DNA from: Caldilineales bacterium
GTDB taxonomy: Bacteria; Chloroflexota; Anaerolineae; JAAEKA01
Assembly (NCBI GenBank): GCA_021463315.1
Contig: JAJTXO010000104.1
Location: 1-9,439 of the forward strand
DNA: 9,439 nucleotides
Direction: 5' to 3'
This document shows, piece after piece, positions 5,033 to 9,364 of the stretch (its first letter is position 1; the number at the start of each line of letters is the position of its first letter). Below the pieces are notes generated by a model. That model worked only from the letters and a program-made list of their open reading frames with translations, searched no databases and was not told the DNA's origin. Both the position numbers and the translations under genes were made by a program.

Positions 5033-5335
5033 ATGTTGACCAAAGATCGAATTGCCGAGCTCTTGCAGGAGCAGCACACCCATCTCGCCAGCGAATTCGG
5101 CGTGCGCCGGATTGGTCTTTTTGGCTCTGCTTCCAGAAACCTGTCCAGCGACGCCAGCGACATCGACCTGGTGGTTGAGTTCGAGCGCCCGATTGGCTTG
5201 CGCTTCATGGAGCTGGGGGATTACCTGGAAAGTCTTCTTGGGCATAAAGTTGACCTGCTGACGCCTGCCGGCATCCAAGCCATCCGAAGCCAGGCGATCC
5301 GCCAGGAAATCAGCGAGAGTATCGTCTATGTCTAG
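5033..5335 (+). CDS. mntA: MntA-type minimal nucleotidyltransferase antitoxin
   Basis: This 100-residue nucleotidyltransferase contains the exact GSX10DXD signature: GS at residues 31-32 and D-I-D at 43-45 in GLFGSASRNLSSDASDIDLV. The likely third acidic residue is D74 in HKVDLLTP. In characterised HepT-MntA (type VII) systems the MNT protein adds AMP units from ATP to a tyrosine of HepT, thereby blocking the toxin. All catalytic residues are present and the length is normal, so the enzyme should be active. The ATG at 5033 follows a clear promoter with a ~56-base leader. The 3' end overlaps hepT by eight bases, which is standard for this operon. The neighbours are unrelated TA modules. Confidence 0.93.
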   Translation: MLTKDRIAELLQEQHTHLASEFGVRRIGLFGSASRNLSSDASDIDLVVEFERPIGLRFMELGDYLESLLGHKVDLLTPAGIQAIRSQAIRQEISESIVYV

Positions 5336-5705
5336 GCGGGCAGACAGCGAGCGCCTGAAGGATATCCAGGAGGCGATCCAGCGCATCGAGTCCTACGTCA
5401 GCGGAATGTCCTACGAGGATTTCCTGGACGATTCCAAGACGCAGGATGCTGTCATTCGCAACATCGAGATCATTGGCGAAGCGGCCAAGGGCGTGTCGGA
5501 AGTAGTGCGAGAAAACCTGCCGAGTATCCCGTGGCGCAACATTGCCGGTATGAGAGATCGTCTCATCCATGACTATTTTGGCGTCAACCTCGACATCGTC
5601 TGGCAGGTAGTCTTGGAAGAATTACCGCAACTTGCTGTGGCGTTGGTGGAAGACGTGGGATCGTCCAGTGCAGCGGGCGATGAAGAGGCAGCCGCAGACC
5701 TGTGA
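5328..5705 (+). CDS. hepT: HepT-type HEPN ribonuclease toxin
   Basis: This 125-residue all-helical HEPN (DUF86) protein has RLKDIQEAIQRIESYV at the start, DAVIRNIEIIGEAAKG in the middle, and the active-site motif RDRLIHDYFG at residues 76-85. That is the R-X4-H-X-Y form (R76, H81, Y83). R and H form the RNase site; the tyrosine is the residue AMPylated by MntA in studied systems, so its presence suggests a working toxin-antitoxin pair. HepT toxins cleave RNA, tRNA in some cases. A ~15-residue acidic Ala/Glu tail follows the usual domain end (LEELPQLA) and is unusual. The start is fixed by the overlap with mntA, and the stop overlaps the following GTG as GTGA, so a third gene appears coupled. 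Confidence 0.93.
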   Translation: MSRRADSERLKDIQEAIQRIESYVSGMSYEDFLDDSKTQDAVIRNIEIIGEAAKGVSEVVRENLPSIPWRNIAGMRDRLIHDYFGVNLDIVWQVVLEELPQLAVALVEDVGSSSAAGDEEAAADL

Positions 5706-5962
5706 GAATCGCCGAAGCTCATCTCCAGCCAAACCACGTTCTGACCATTGTGGCCGACGATGGACGCGTCGGCCAGTTCGATGTCAGTCCCTATTTGAAG
5801 TACGAGGCGTTCGAGGACTTACGCCGGCCCGGTGAGTTCGCCAAGGTGATCAACGCCGGCTACTTCGTGGAGTGGGCTTGCGGCGCTGATCTATCTGCCG
5901 ATACCATTGAGGCGCGCTGGCAGGTGGTAGAAGACACTACCGGCGAACTGGCGCCGGCCTAG
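5702..5962 (+). CDS. DUF2442-family protein coupled to hepT
   Basis: This 86-residue protein matches the DUF2442 layout: beta strands in LTIVADDGRVGQFDVSPYL, a central F-x-x-L-x-x-PGEFAKV, and a closing G-YFVEWACGADLSADTIEARW. DUF2442 proteins have no established biochemical role. They are often encoded beside DUF4160 or toxin-antitoxin-like genes. Here the GTG start overlaps the hepT stop (GTGA), so it is probably the third gene of the mntA-hepT transcript. Whether it takes part in that system or is simply a neighbouring cassette is unknown. It lacks a DUF4160 partner. The final codons (GELAPA) resemble the HigA endings at 2603 and 7673, and a remnant of a second DUF2442 tail lies at 3683. 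Confidence 0.85.
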   Translation: MRIAEAHLQPNHVLTIVADDGRVGQFDVSPYLKYEAFEDLRRPGEFAKVINAGYFVEWACGADLSADTIEARWQVVEDTTGELAPA

Positions 5963-5980
5963 ACGGGACGTTACGTGGCT

Positions 5981-5995
5981 CCGCGACCTTCGCGG
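5981..5995. repeat. Perfect hairpin CCGCGA-CCT-TCGCGG
   Basis: Six-base arms with a three-base loop lie 19 bases after the DUF2442 stop and are followed by TTTC. It could be a weak terminator for the mntA-hepT-DUF2442 transcript. The right arm and following bases, read in reverse, give CCACGAAACCGCGAAGG, similar to the dispersed GCGAAG-type repeat, so it may instead be part of that repeat family. Confidence 0.4.
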
Positions 5996-6012
5996 TTTCG
6001 TGGTCCACACTT

Positions 6013-6038
6013 CCGCCCGAACGGCAACGCCCGGACCA
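6013..6038 (+). repeat. Dispersed intergenic repeat, partial copy B
   Basis: All 26 bases are identical to 8323-8348, the region just downstream of the intact brnA, and very similar to the equivalent segment near 6872-6898. Here the repeat precedes a BrnT pseudogene rather than following a BrnA. Confidence 0.7.
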
Positions 6039-6123
6039 CGAACGGTGGATGCCTACCGTTTCAGGCGTACTTGTGGTATCATAGGCGTGGACTTCATCAT
6101 CGTTGGTGACGTGAGGCAGCCAG

Positions 6124-6413
6124 ATGGCCTACCGCTTCTCATGGGATCATCGCAAGGCAGCAAGAAACCGCAGAAGGCACGGCGTTAGTTTCGATGAAGC
6201 CAGTACGGTGTTCGACGATCCGCTGGCGATTATCTTCGACGATGACCCTCACTCAACCACGAGGAGCGTGATCTGATCATTGGCCACTCGATCAGTGGAC
6301 GGCTATTGTTCGTCAGCTTCACCGAACGCCTCGGTGGCATCCTGCACCTGATCAGCGCCCGCACAGTAACGCAGAAGGAACGTCGCGATTATGAAGAAAA
6401 CCTCCACGCCTAA
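6124..6413 (+). pseudogene. brnT: BrnT toxin gene with a frameshift
   Basis: ATG at 6124 opens a typical BrnT (DUF497) N-terminus: MAYRFSWDHRKAARNRRRHG, then VSFDEASTVFDDPLAIIFDDDPH. The frame stops at TGA 6274. A one-base loss near 6253-6256 explains this. In the next frame, from 6255, the family continues with HEERDLIIGHSISGRLLFVSFTERL and then LHLISARTVTQKERRDYEEN to TAA at 6411. Joined, the protein would be ~96 residues, the normal size. BrnT is a RelE-fold RNase toxin. Its original 3' end overlaps the next antitoxin by 23 bases, the normal brnT-antitoxin coupling. A weak TATCAT -10 lies at 6077-6082 without a good -35. The toxin is presumably dead unless ribosomes slip. Confidence 0.8.
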
Positions 6414-6588
6414 GCCTGAAAATGCCGTCGATGAGGACCTGCTCCCAGAGTACGATCTGGACTATAGCAAGGGCCGGCCTAATCGCTATGCTGGTCAAAT
6501 CGTTTGGAGCCAAGGCGTGATCCTGCTCGGCAACGACCCGGCTCCTGAGGCCGGTTCGACCCTGGCGCTCGACGACCGTGACGAGTAG
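6391..6588 (+). CDS. BrnT-associated antitoxin (DYSK-x-RPNR type), C-terminally replaced
   Basis: The first ~37 residues (MKKTSTPKPEN..., then LLPEYDLDYSKGRPNRYAG) match a small antitoxin type often encoded directly after DUF497/BrnT genes and defined by a YDFDYSKARPNR-like motif. A G-VILLGNDP-like strand follows. The usual C-terminal helix is absent. The ending, LDDRDE then TAG, aligns with the BrnA segment DERDEYP: the next codon in BrnA is Tyr (TAT), here TAG. After the stop, the same frame continues as BrnA for 85 codons. The gene is therefore either a short antitoxin or the front of a two-antitoxin fusion interrupted by an amber codon. It overlaps the broken BrnT by 23 bases. Confidence 0.7.
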   Translation: MKKTSTPKPENAVDEDLLPEYDLDYSKGRPNRYAGQIVWSQGVILLGNDPAPEAGSTLALDDRDE

Positions 6589-6846
6589 CCTGAGGTTCCC
6601 CAGACAGACCTGGATCGGGCGACGTTCCGCGTCGGTCTCAAGCCGGCGCCGCGCAAACGCCGCGTGACGATCCTGCTTGACACGGGCCTGGTCGAGTATT
6701 TCAAGGCCCAAGCTGGTGAGCGCGGCTACGAGACGTTGATCAATGAGACGCTGCGCCAGGCCGTGGAGCGTGATGATCTGGAAGAACGGCTGCGGCGCAT
6801 CATCCGTGAAGAAGTGATCGACGCAGGGGTGCGGGCGCACCCATAG
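6589..6846 (+). pseudogene. brnA: BrnA antitoxin interrupted by an amber stop
   Basis: In frame with the preceding antitoxin and right after its TAG, the sequence encodes PEVPQTDLDRATFRVGLK, then PRKRRVTILLDTGLVEYF and the rest of BrnA to TAG at 6844. It aligns codon for codon, without gaps, to the intact BrnA at 8039-8296. The TAG corresponds to TAT (Tyr) in the intact copy, a single T-to-G change. Independent translation could begin at GTG 6664, giving a 60-residue C-terminal domain, but no Shine-Dalgarno is seen. This matches the situation of the fragment at 2635, which also starts at the TILLDTG position. Loss of the BrnT toxin by frameshift may have relaxed selection. Confidence 0.75.
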
Positions 6847-6962
6847 CCACCCCAGCGCCTCCTGCCATCATCCCGCTCGAACGGCGACGCCTGGACCACG
6901 CAGCAACGCGCAGGGCTGGACTACGAACGCGCGAAGTCGCACGAAGGCGTGGAGCACGAAGA
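6589..6962 (+). repeat. Long direct repeat: brnA plus downstream region, copy 1
   Basis: This segment and 8039-8420 share brnA codons and the following ~110 bases of non-coding sequence (CCACCCCAGCGCC..., AACGGCnACGCC, GAACGCGCGAAGTnGCACGAAGG). The coding part is gap-free with an exact 1450-base offset; the non-coding part has one indel of about a dozen bases near 6898. The duplicated unit extends past the stop, so duplication or cassette copying, not only protein-level conservation, is indicated. Confidence 0.8.
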
Positions 6963-7028
6963 CTGCGAACTGCACGCCCACCCGCCTTCGCGACCCTCAT
7001 GCACAGCACCTTCACAGTCCTAACATCT

Positions 7029-7055
7029 CCCGTCAGCCGTTGCTGATTTGACGGG
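7029..7055. promoter_or_regulatory. Inverted repeat overlapping the higBA -35
   Basis: CCCGTCA (7029-7035) and TGACGGG (7049-7055) are perfect inverted arms 13 bases apart; the right arm overlaps the -35 hexamer. A nested TCAGC/GCTGA pair lies inside. It could be a hairpin ending upstream transcription or a second repressor site. Confidence 0.4.
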
Positions 7056-7076
7056 GGTAAACATTTCGTTTACAAT
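7048..7076 (+). promoter_or_regulatory. Sigma-70-type promoter of higBA
   Basis: TTGACG at 7048-7053, a 17-bp spacer, and TACAAT at 7071-7076. Transcription would begin around 7083, which is the A of the higB ATG, so the message is predicted to be leaderless or nearly so. No Shine-Dalgarno could fit. Confidence 0.78.
7057..7073. promoter_or_regulatory. Probable HigA operator between -35 and -10
   Basis: GTAAAC and GTTTAC form a perfect 6-bp inverted repeat separated by ATTTC, giving a 17-bp dyad lying in the promoter spacer and covering the first bases of the -10. Placement and size fit the site of an Xre-type dimeric repressor. HigA proteins autorepress through such dyads in studied systems; binding here is inferred. 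Confidence 0.6.
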
Positions 7077-7082
7077 CAATCC

Positions 7083-7364
7083 ATGATCCGTTCGTTTGCT
7101 GACGATGAGACAGAACGTTTCTACGCAAGCGGCAAGTCGCGACGCCTGCCTCCCATCATACAGAGGCGCGCGGCGATGCGGCTGACGCAGCTTGATGCGG
7201 CCACCAGCATTGAGGATCTACGTTTGCCTCCGTCTAACCGGTTGGAGGCGTTGAAACATGACCGCAGCGGGCAGTGGAGCATCCGCATCAATCAGCAATG
7301 GCGGGTTTGTTTCCGCTTCGAGCGCGGCGACGCCTTCGACGTTGAGATCGTCGATTATCACTGA
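7083..7364 (+). CDS. higB: HigB-family mRNA interferase toxin
   Basis: This 93-residue protein is a complete HigB/RelE-fold toxin: MIRSFADDETERFYASGKSR, then a two-helix segment (PPIIQRRAAMRLTQLDAATS), then LRLPPSNRLEALKHDRSGQW and SIRINQQWRVCFRFE, ending DVEIVDYH. The conserved Arg and aromatic positions in the SIRIN-x-x-WRVCFRF block match the family's ribosome- and RNA-facing surface. HigB cuts mRNA during translation. Unlike the damaged copy at 2010, the N-terminal helices are present. The ATG lies at the predicted transcription start, seven bases after the -10, so translation is probably leaderless. That fits a toxin kept at low output relative to higA, which follows 12 bases downstream with its own GAGG. 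Confidence 0.93.
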   Translation: MIRSFADDETERFYASGKSRRLPPIIQRRAAMRLTQLDAATSIEDLRLPPSNRLEALKHDRSGQWSIRINQQWRVCFRFERGDAFDVEIVDYH

Positions 7365-7376
7365 GACGAGGTTGCC

Positions 7377-7673
7377 ATGATCAAGAGTGGTTTGCCTGCC
7401 ATCCATCCCGGCGAGTTCCTGGCCGAGACGCTCGATGAGCTCGGCATCTCCCAGGCGCAGTTTGCACGCGCTATCGGCGTGTCACCCATGCGCATCTCGC
7501 ACGTGGTCAAGGGCACGCGGCCGGTGACTGCGGAGCTGGCCCTGCTGTTCGGCCGCGCCCTGCGCCAGACGCCACAGTACTGGCTCAACCTGCAAGGGGC
7601 CTATGACCTTAAGGCAGCCGAGGCTGCTATCGGCGGCCAGTTGGACGCCGTCAGCGAGTTGGCGCCGGCATAG
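7377..7673 (+). CDS. higA: HigA antitoxin (Xre/VapI family)
   Basis: This 98-residue HigA has LPAIHPGEFLAETLDELGIS, a helix-turn-helix (QAQFARAIGVSPMRISHVVKGTRPVTAELALLFGRAL), and the family ending PQYWLNLQGAYDLKAAE. It sequesters HigB and, by analogy, represses the promoter through the GTAAAC/GTTTAC dyad at 7057. GAGG at 7366-7369, seven bases before ATG, provides a ribosome site that the upstream toxin lacks, which would favour antitoxin over toxin synthesis from the same mRNA. It is related to but clearly diverged from the HigA at 2277, so this is not a recent duplicate. The C-terminal tail ends SELAPA, a sequence shared with other genes in the window. Confidence 0.94.
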   Translation: MIKSGLPAIHPGEFLAETLDELGISQAQFARAIGVSPMRISHVVKGTRPVTAELALLFGRALRQTPQYWLNLQGAYDLKAAEAAIGGQLDAVSELAPA

Positions 7674-7717
7674 AGACGACACCAGTCGCAGGCGTGGTCA
7701 GCATGCGCATGGTCCGA

Positions 7718-7745
7718 TTGACATGCACACAATCATATGTATAAT
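7718..7745 (+). promoter_or_regulatory. Consensus sigma-70 promoter of brnTA
   Basis: TTGACA at 7718-7723 and TATAAT at 7740-7745 are both perfect consensus hexamers with a 16-bp spacer. The expected start (about 7752-7753) coincides with the brnT ATG at 7753, so the transcript is predicted to be leaderless. This is the strongest-looking promoter in the window, which implies tight repression by BrnTA. Confidence 0.85.
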
Positions 7746-7752
7746 ACCGACT

Positions 7753-8022
7753 ATGCGTTTCACCTGGTTCGAGCCCAAGCGACTGGCAACACTGCAGGGA
7801 CGAGGCTTGGATTTCGCCGATGCCGAGCAGGTCTTCGACGGCCCCACCTTCTCATTCGAAGATGACCGCGAAGACTATGGCGAAGAACGCTGGGTGACTT
7901 TTGGCCTCTTGCGAGGCCAGGTGGTCGTGATCGTACATACCGAGACTGAGGACGAGATACGCGTGATATCCATGCGCGCTGCGGACCGAGATGAACAACT
8001 CCTATTCTTCCGAAACCTTTGA
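7753..8022 (+). CDS. brnT: BrnT toxin (DUF497)
   Basis: This intact 89-residue BrnT has the expected order: FTWFEPKRLATLQGRGLDFADAEQVFDG, an acidic loop (FEDDREDYGEERWVTFGLL), a strand pair (GQVVVIVHTETEDEIRVISM) and the C-terminal helix RAADRDEQLLFF. The D/E-rich loop before GEERWVT and the IRVISMR-A segment are characteristic. BrnT is a RelE-fold ribonuclease that inhibits translation. Unusually, the N-terminal lysine- and histidine-rich stretch common in the family (as in the 6124 relative, RRRHG) is here LQGRG, with no His. The ATG is fixed by the consensus promoter seven bases upstream. brnA starts inside the last ~10 codons (32-base overlap), as in typical brnTA operons. Confidence 0.93.
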   Translation: MRFTWFEPKRLATLQGRGLDFADAEQVFDGPTFSFEDDREDYGEERWVTFGLLRGQVVVIVHTETEDEIRVISMRAADRDEQLLFFRNL

Positions 8023-8296
8023 CGAACGCGACGAGTATCCCAAGGTCACGCAGGCTGATCTGGATCGCGCCAAGTTCCGTGTCGGTCTCAAGTCGGCGCC
8101 GCGCAAACGCCGCGTGACGATCCTGCTTGACACGGGTTTGGTCGAGTATTTCAAGGCCCAAGCTGGTGAGCGCGGCTACCAGACGTTGATCAATGAGACG
8201 CTGCGCCAGGCCGTGGAGCGTGACGATCTGGAAGAACGGCTGCGGCGCATCATCCGTGAAGAAGTGATCGACGCGGGGGTGCGGGCGCACGCATAG
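7991..8296 (+). CDS. brnA: BrnA antitoxin
   Basis: This full-length BrnA has 101 residues. Its N-terminal toxin-binding arm contains DERDEYPKVTQADLDRAKFR. A basic hinge (PRKRR) leads to the ribbon-helix-helix-like domain TILLDTGLVEYFKAQAGERGYQTLINETL. A C-terminal helix rich in charged residues follows (VERDDLEERLRRIIREEVID), longer than in many family members. BrnA dimers neutralise BrnT and repress the brnTA promoter. The start lies inside brnT and overlaps it by 32 bases. At least four other BrnA-derived pieces occur in this window (1997, 2635, 3388 and 6589). The brnA codons and downstream DNA are repeated at 6589-6962. Confidence 0.93.
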   Translation: MNNSYSSETFDERDEYPKVTQADLDRAKFRVGLKSAPRKRRVTILLDTGLVEYFKAQAGERGYQTLINETLRQAVERDDLEERLRRIIREEVIDAGVRAHA

Positions 8297-8420
8297 CCAC
8301 CCCAGCGCCCGATGCCACCATCCCGCCCGAACGGCAACGCCCGGACCAAACACCCATCCAGCCACGCGCAGGGCTGGACCACGAACGCGCGAAGTTGCAC
8401 GAAGGCGTGGAGCACGAAGA
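8039..8420 (+). repeat. Long direct repeat: brnA plus downstream region, copy 2
   Basis: Partner of 6589-6962. The non-coding tail 8297-8420 carries the dispersed repeat and ends with GCACGAAG. After it the base composition changes to A+T-richer sequence, so the end of this repeat is also the right border of the TA array. Confidence 0.8.
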
Positions 8421-8511
8421 CGATGATCCGCACGTCTATTCAACTCAGTATCGGAATGCTGCTGATAATCATTGAGATTGGTACCGAAATCGCCCAAAAA
8501 GAGATGATCGT

Positions 8512-8733
8512 ATGTCTGACACAATTGCCGTCGCACTGGTTTCCTTGTTGAGCAGTGTAGTTGGTGGCACCCTCGTGGTTGGGGTGAACTGGTTTGCAAC
8601 GAGAAAACGCACCGCTGCTGAAACCGAGAAACTGCTAGCAGAGGCCGAAAGACAAAGGATAGAAAACGCGTGGGAGAAAATTCGTCTCAAGGAAAGAGCA
8701 AAGATCGTCAAACATGACATCCCAGAGATATAG
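8512..8733 (+). CDS. Small membrane protein with coiled-coil tail
   Basis: This 73-residue protein has one N-terminal membrane helix (about residues 5-29, VALVSLLSSVVGGTLVVGVN), then a positively charged turn (ATRKR) and a charged helix of ~35 residues. That helix is rich in Glu, Lys and Ala (AAETEKLLAEAERQRIENAW) and probably forms a coiled coil in the cytoplasm. I do not recognise a named family; similar short anchors are common among phage-, plasmid- and island-borne hypothetical proteins. AGAGA at 8500-8504 is a plausible ribosome site. The gene is A+T-richer than the TA array and uses more AAA/GAA codons, which points to a different origin. A MITE-like element lies 27 bases downstream. 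Confidence 0.6.
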   Translation: MSDTIAVALVSLLSSVVGGTLVVGVNWFATRKRTAAETEKLLAEAERQRIENAWEKIRLKERAKIVKHDIPEI

Positions 8734-8760
8734 TGCGTACTAGCCCTAGTCTTATTTGTG

Positions 8761-8881
8761 CAGTAGTCTTGCATATTTTACAAACGAGGGTCGCCAAGGG
8801 TTCAGGACGGTTCACAAGGGTGCATCCATGATCCGTCTTGATTCGTCCTGACCCGCTATTGTTAAAAGTGCAAGACTACTG
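8761..8881. mobile_element. MITE-like element, 121 bp, with 13-bp TIRs and 7-bp target duplication
   Basis: CAGTAGTCTTGCA at 8761-8773 and its exact reverse complement TGCAAGACTACTG at 8869-8881 bound the element. Immediately outside are identical 7-bp copies of ATTTGTG (8754-8760 and 8882-8888), as left by transposition. Internal pairing continues imperfectly: the next 19 bases match at about 13 positions, and TCAGGACGG pairs with CCGTCTTGA nearer the centre, so the whole element could fold into one long hairpin. There is no ORF. The family cannot be named from this sequence alone. Its transposase would have to be supplied in trans. Confidence 0.8.
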
Positions 8882-8888
8882 ATTTGTG

Positions 8889-9139
8889 GTTGTACCGCGG
8901 ACACCGTGGTAATTGCGCAGAACACCCGTGATCGATCTTTCGCTAACTAGAATACTTACTTCCAATGAGCTCAACTAAGGCCTGAGCTGCCTAATTCGAA
9001 GCCTCACAATCTTGCACATAGGCCAGCAATGCAAGTTCGGGTGTATCGTGTGTGATGCTACTTTGGACGACTTGGCTTGACCGGAAAGCATGCACTGCCG
9101 GACTTTGCATGATTGGCACGATCCCTCGATAAAGCGACC
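8889..9139. other. Non-coding stretch, no gene seen
   Basis: No credible ORF lies on either strand. Two small inverted repeats are visible: CTTGCA 9011-9016 with TGCAAG 9030-9035, and CATGCA 9089-9094 with TGCATG 9106-9111. A weak promoter (TTGCAT 9105-9110, 17-bp spacer, GATAAA 9128-9133) could serve the gene starting at 9140. Confidence 0.4.
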
Positions 9140-9364
9140 ATGACCATATATCCAGCGCAAATCCCACCCTCCGAACGATCCGAGGAACGTCGAGCTGAGT
9201 TCGTTGTTTATGATGCATTGTCAAGCTTGGGTGAGAAATGGACGGTGCTTTATAACCGATCCCTTAAGTTCGAGACCCAATATGGCATTTCCGACCGCGA
9301 AGCTGACTTTATTATTGCCCACCCAGACTTAGGAGTGTTGGCACTAGGTACCTTCATAACGTGA
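9140..9364 (+). CDS. NERD-domain protein, truncated N-terminal fragment
   Basis: Residues 1-68 match the beginning of NERD (nuclease-related) domains: the opening IPPSERSEERRAEFVVYDAL is followed by LGEKWTVLYNRSLKF, then SDREADFIIAHPDLGVLAL. The E-ADF-x-x-x-HP block includes the conserved acidic active-site residue. Full NERD domains continue directly with E-V-K-G, which completes the D/E...E-x-K catalytic site, and often lead into a UvrD-like helicase or kinase domain. Here the text changes after VLAL to GTFIT and stop, so the E-x-K motif and everything after it is missing. The fragment should have no nuclease activity. The ATG at 9140 (rather than earlier in-frame starts) matches the usual family start and could be leaderless from the weak promoter at 9105-9133. 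Confidence 0.65.
   Translation: MTIYPAQIPPSERSEERRAEFVVYDALSSLGEKWTVLYNRSLKFETQYGISDREADFIIAHPDLGVLALGTFIT

Noticed and set aside
1354..8420. Integron-like gene cassette array with attC sites
   Set aside because: The one-directional TA modules suggested it, but I found no paired RYYYAAC/GTTRRRY ends in the intergenic repeats and no integrase. The modules also have their own promoters.
8312..8551. ORF of 79 codons after brnA
   Set aside because: Its first half is the dispersed repeat read in frame, it has no ribosome site, and it overlaps the better-supported small membrane protein at 8512.
7760..8599. Long minus-strand ORF of 279 codons
   Set aside because: It lies antisense to brnT, brnA and the dispersed repeat, has Arg/His-rich low-complexity composition, and repeats itself antisense to each BrnA copy. 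It is a shadow of the + strand genes.
8889..9139. CRISPR array or RNA gene in the right-hand non-coding region
   Set aside because: No regularly spaced repeats, tRNA cloverleaf or rRNA-like sequence could be seen; only two short inverted repeats.
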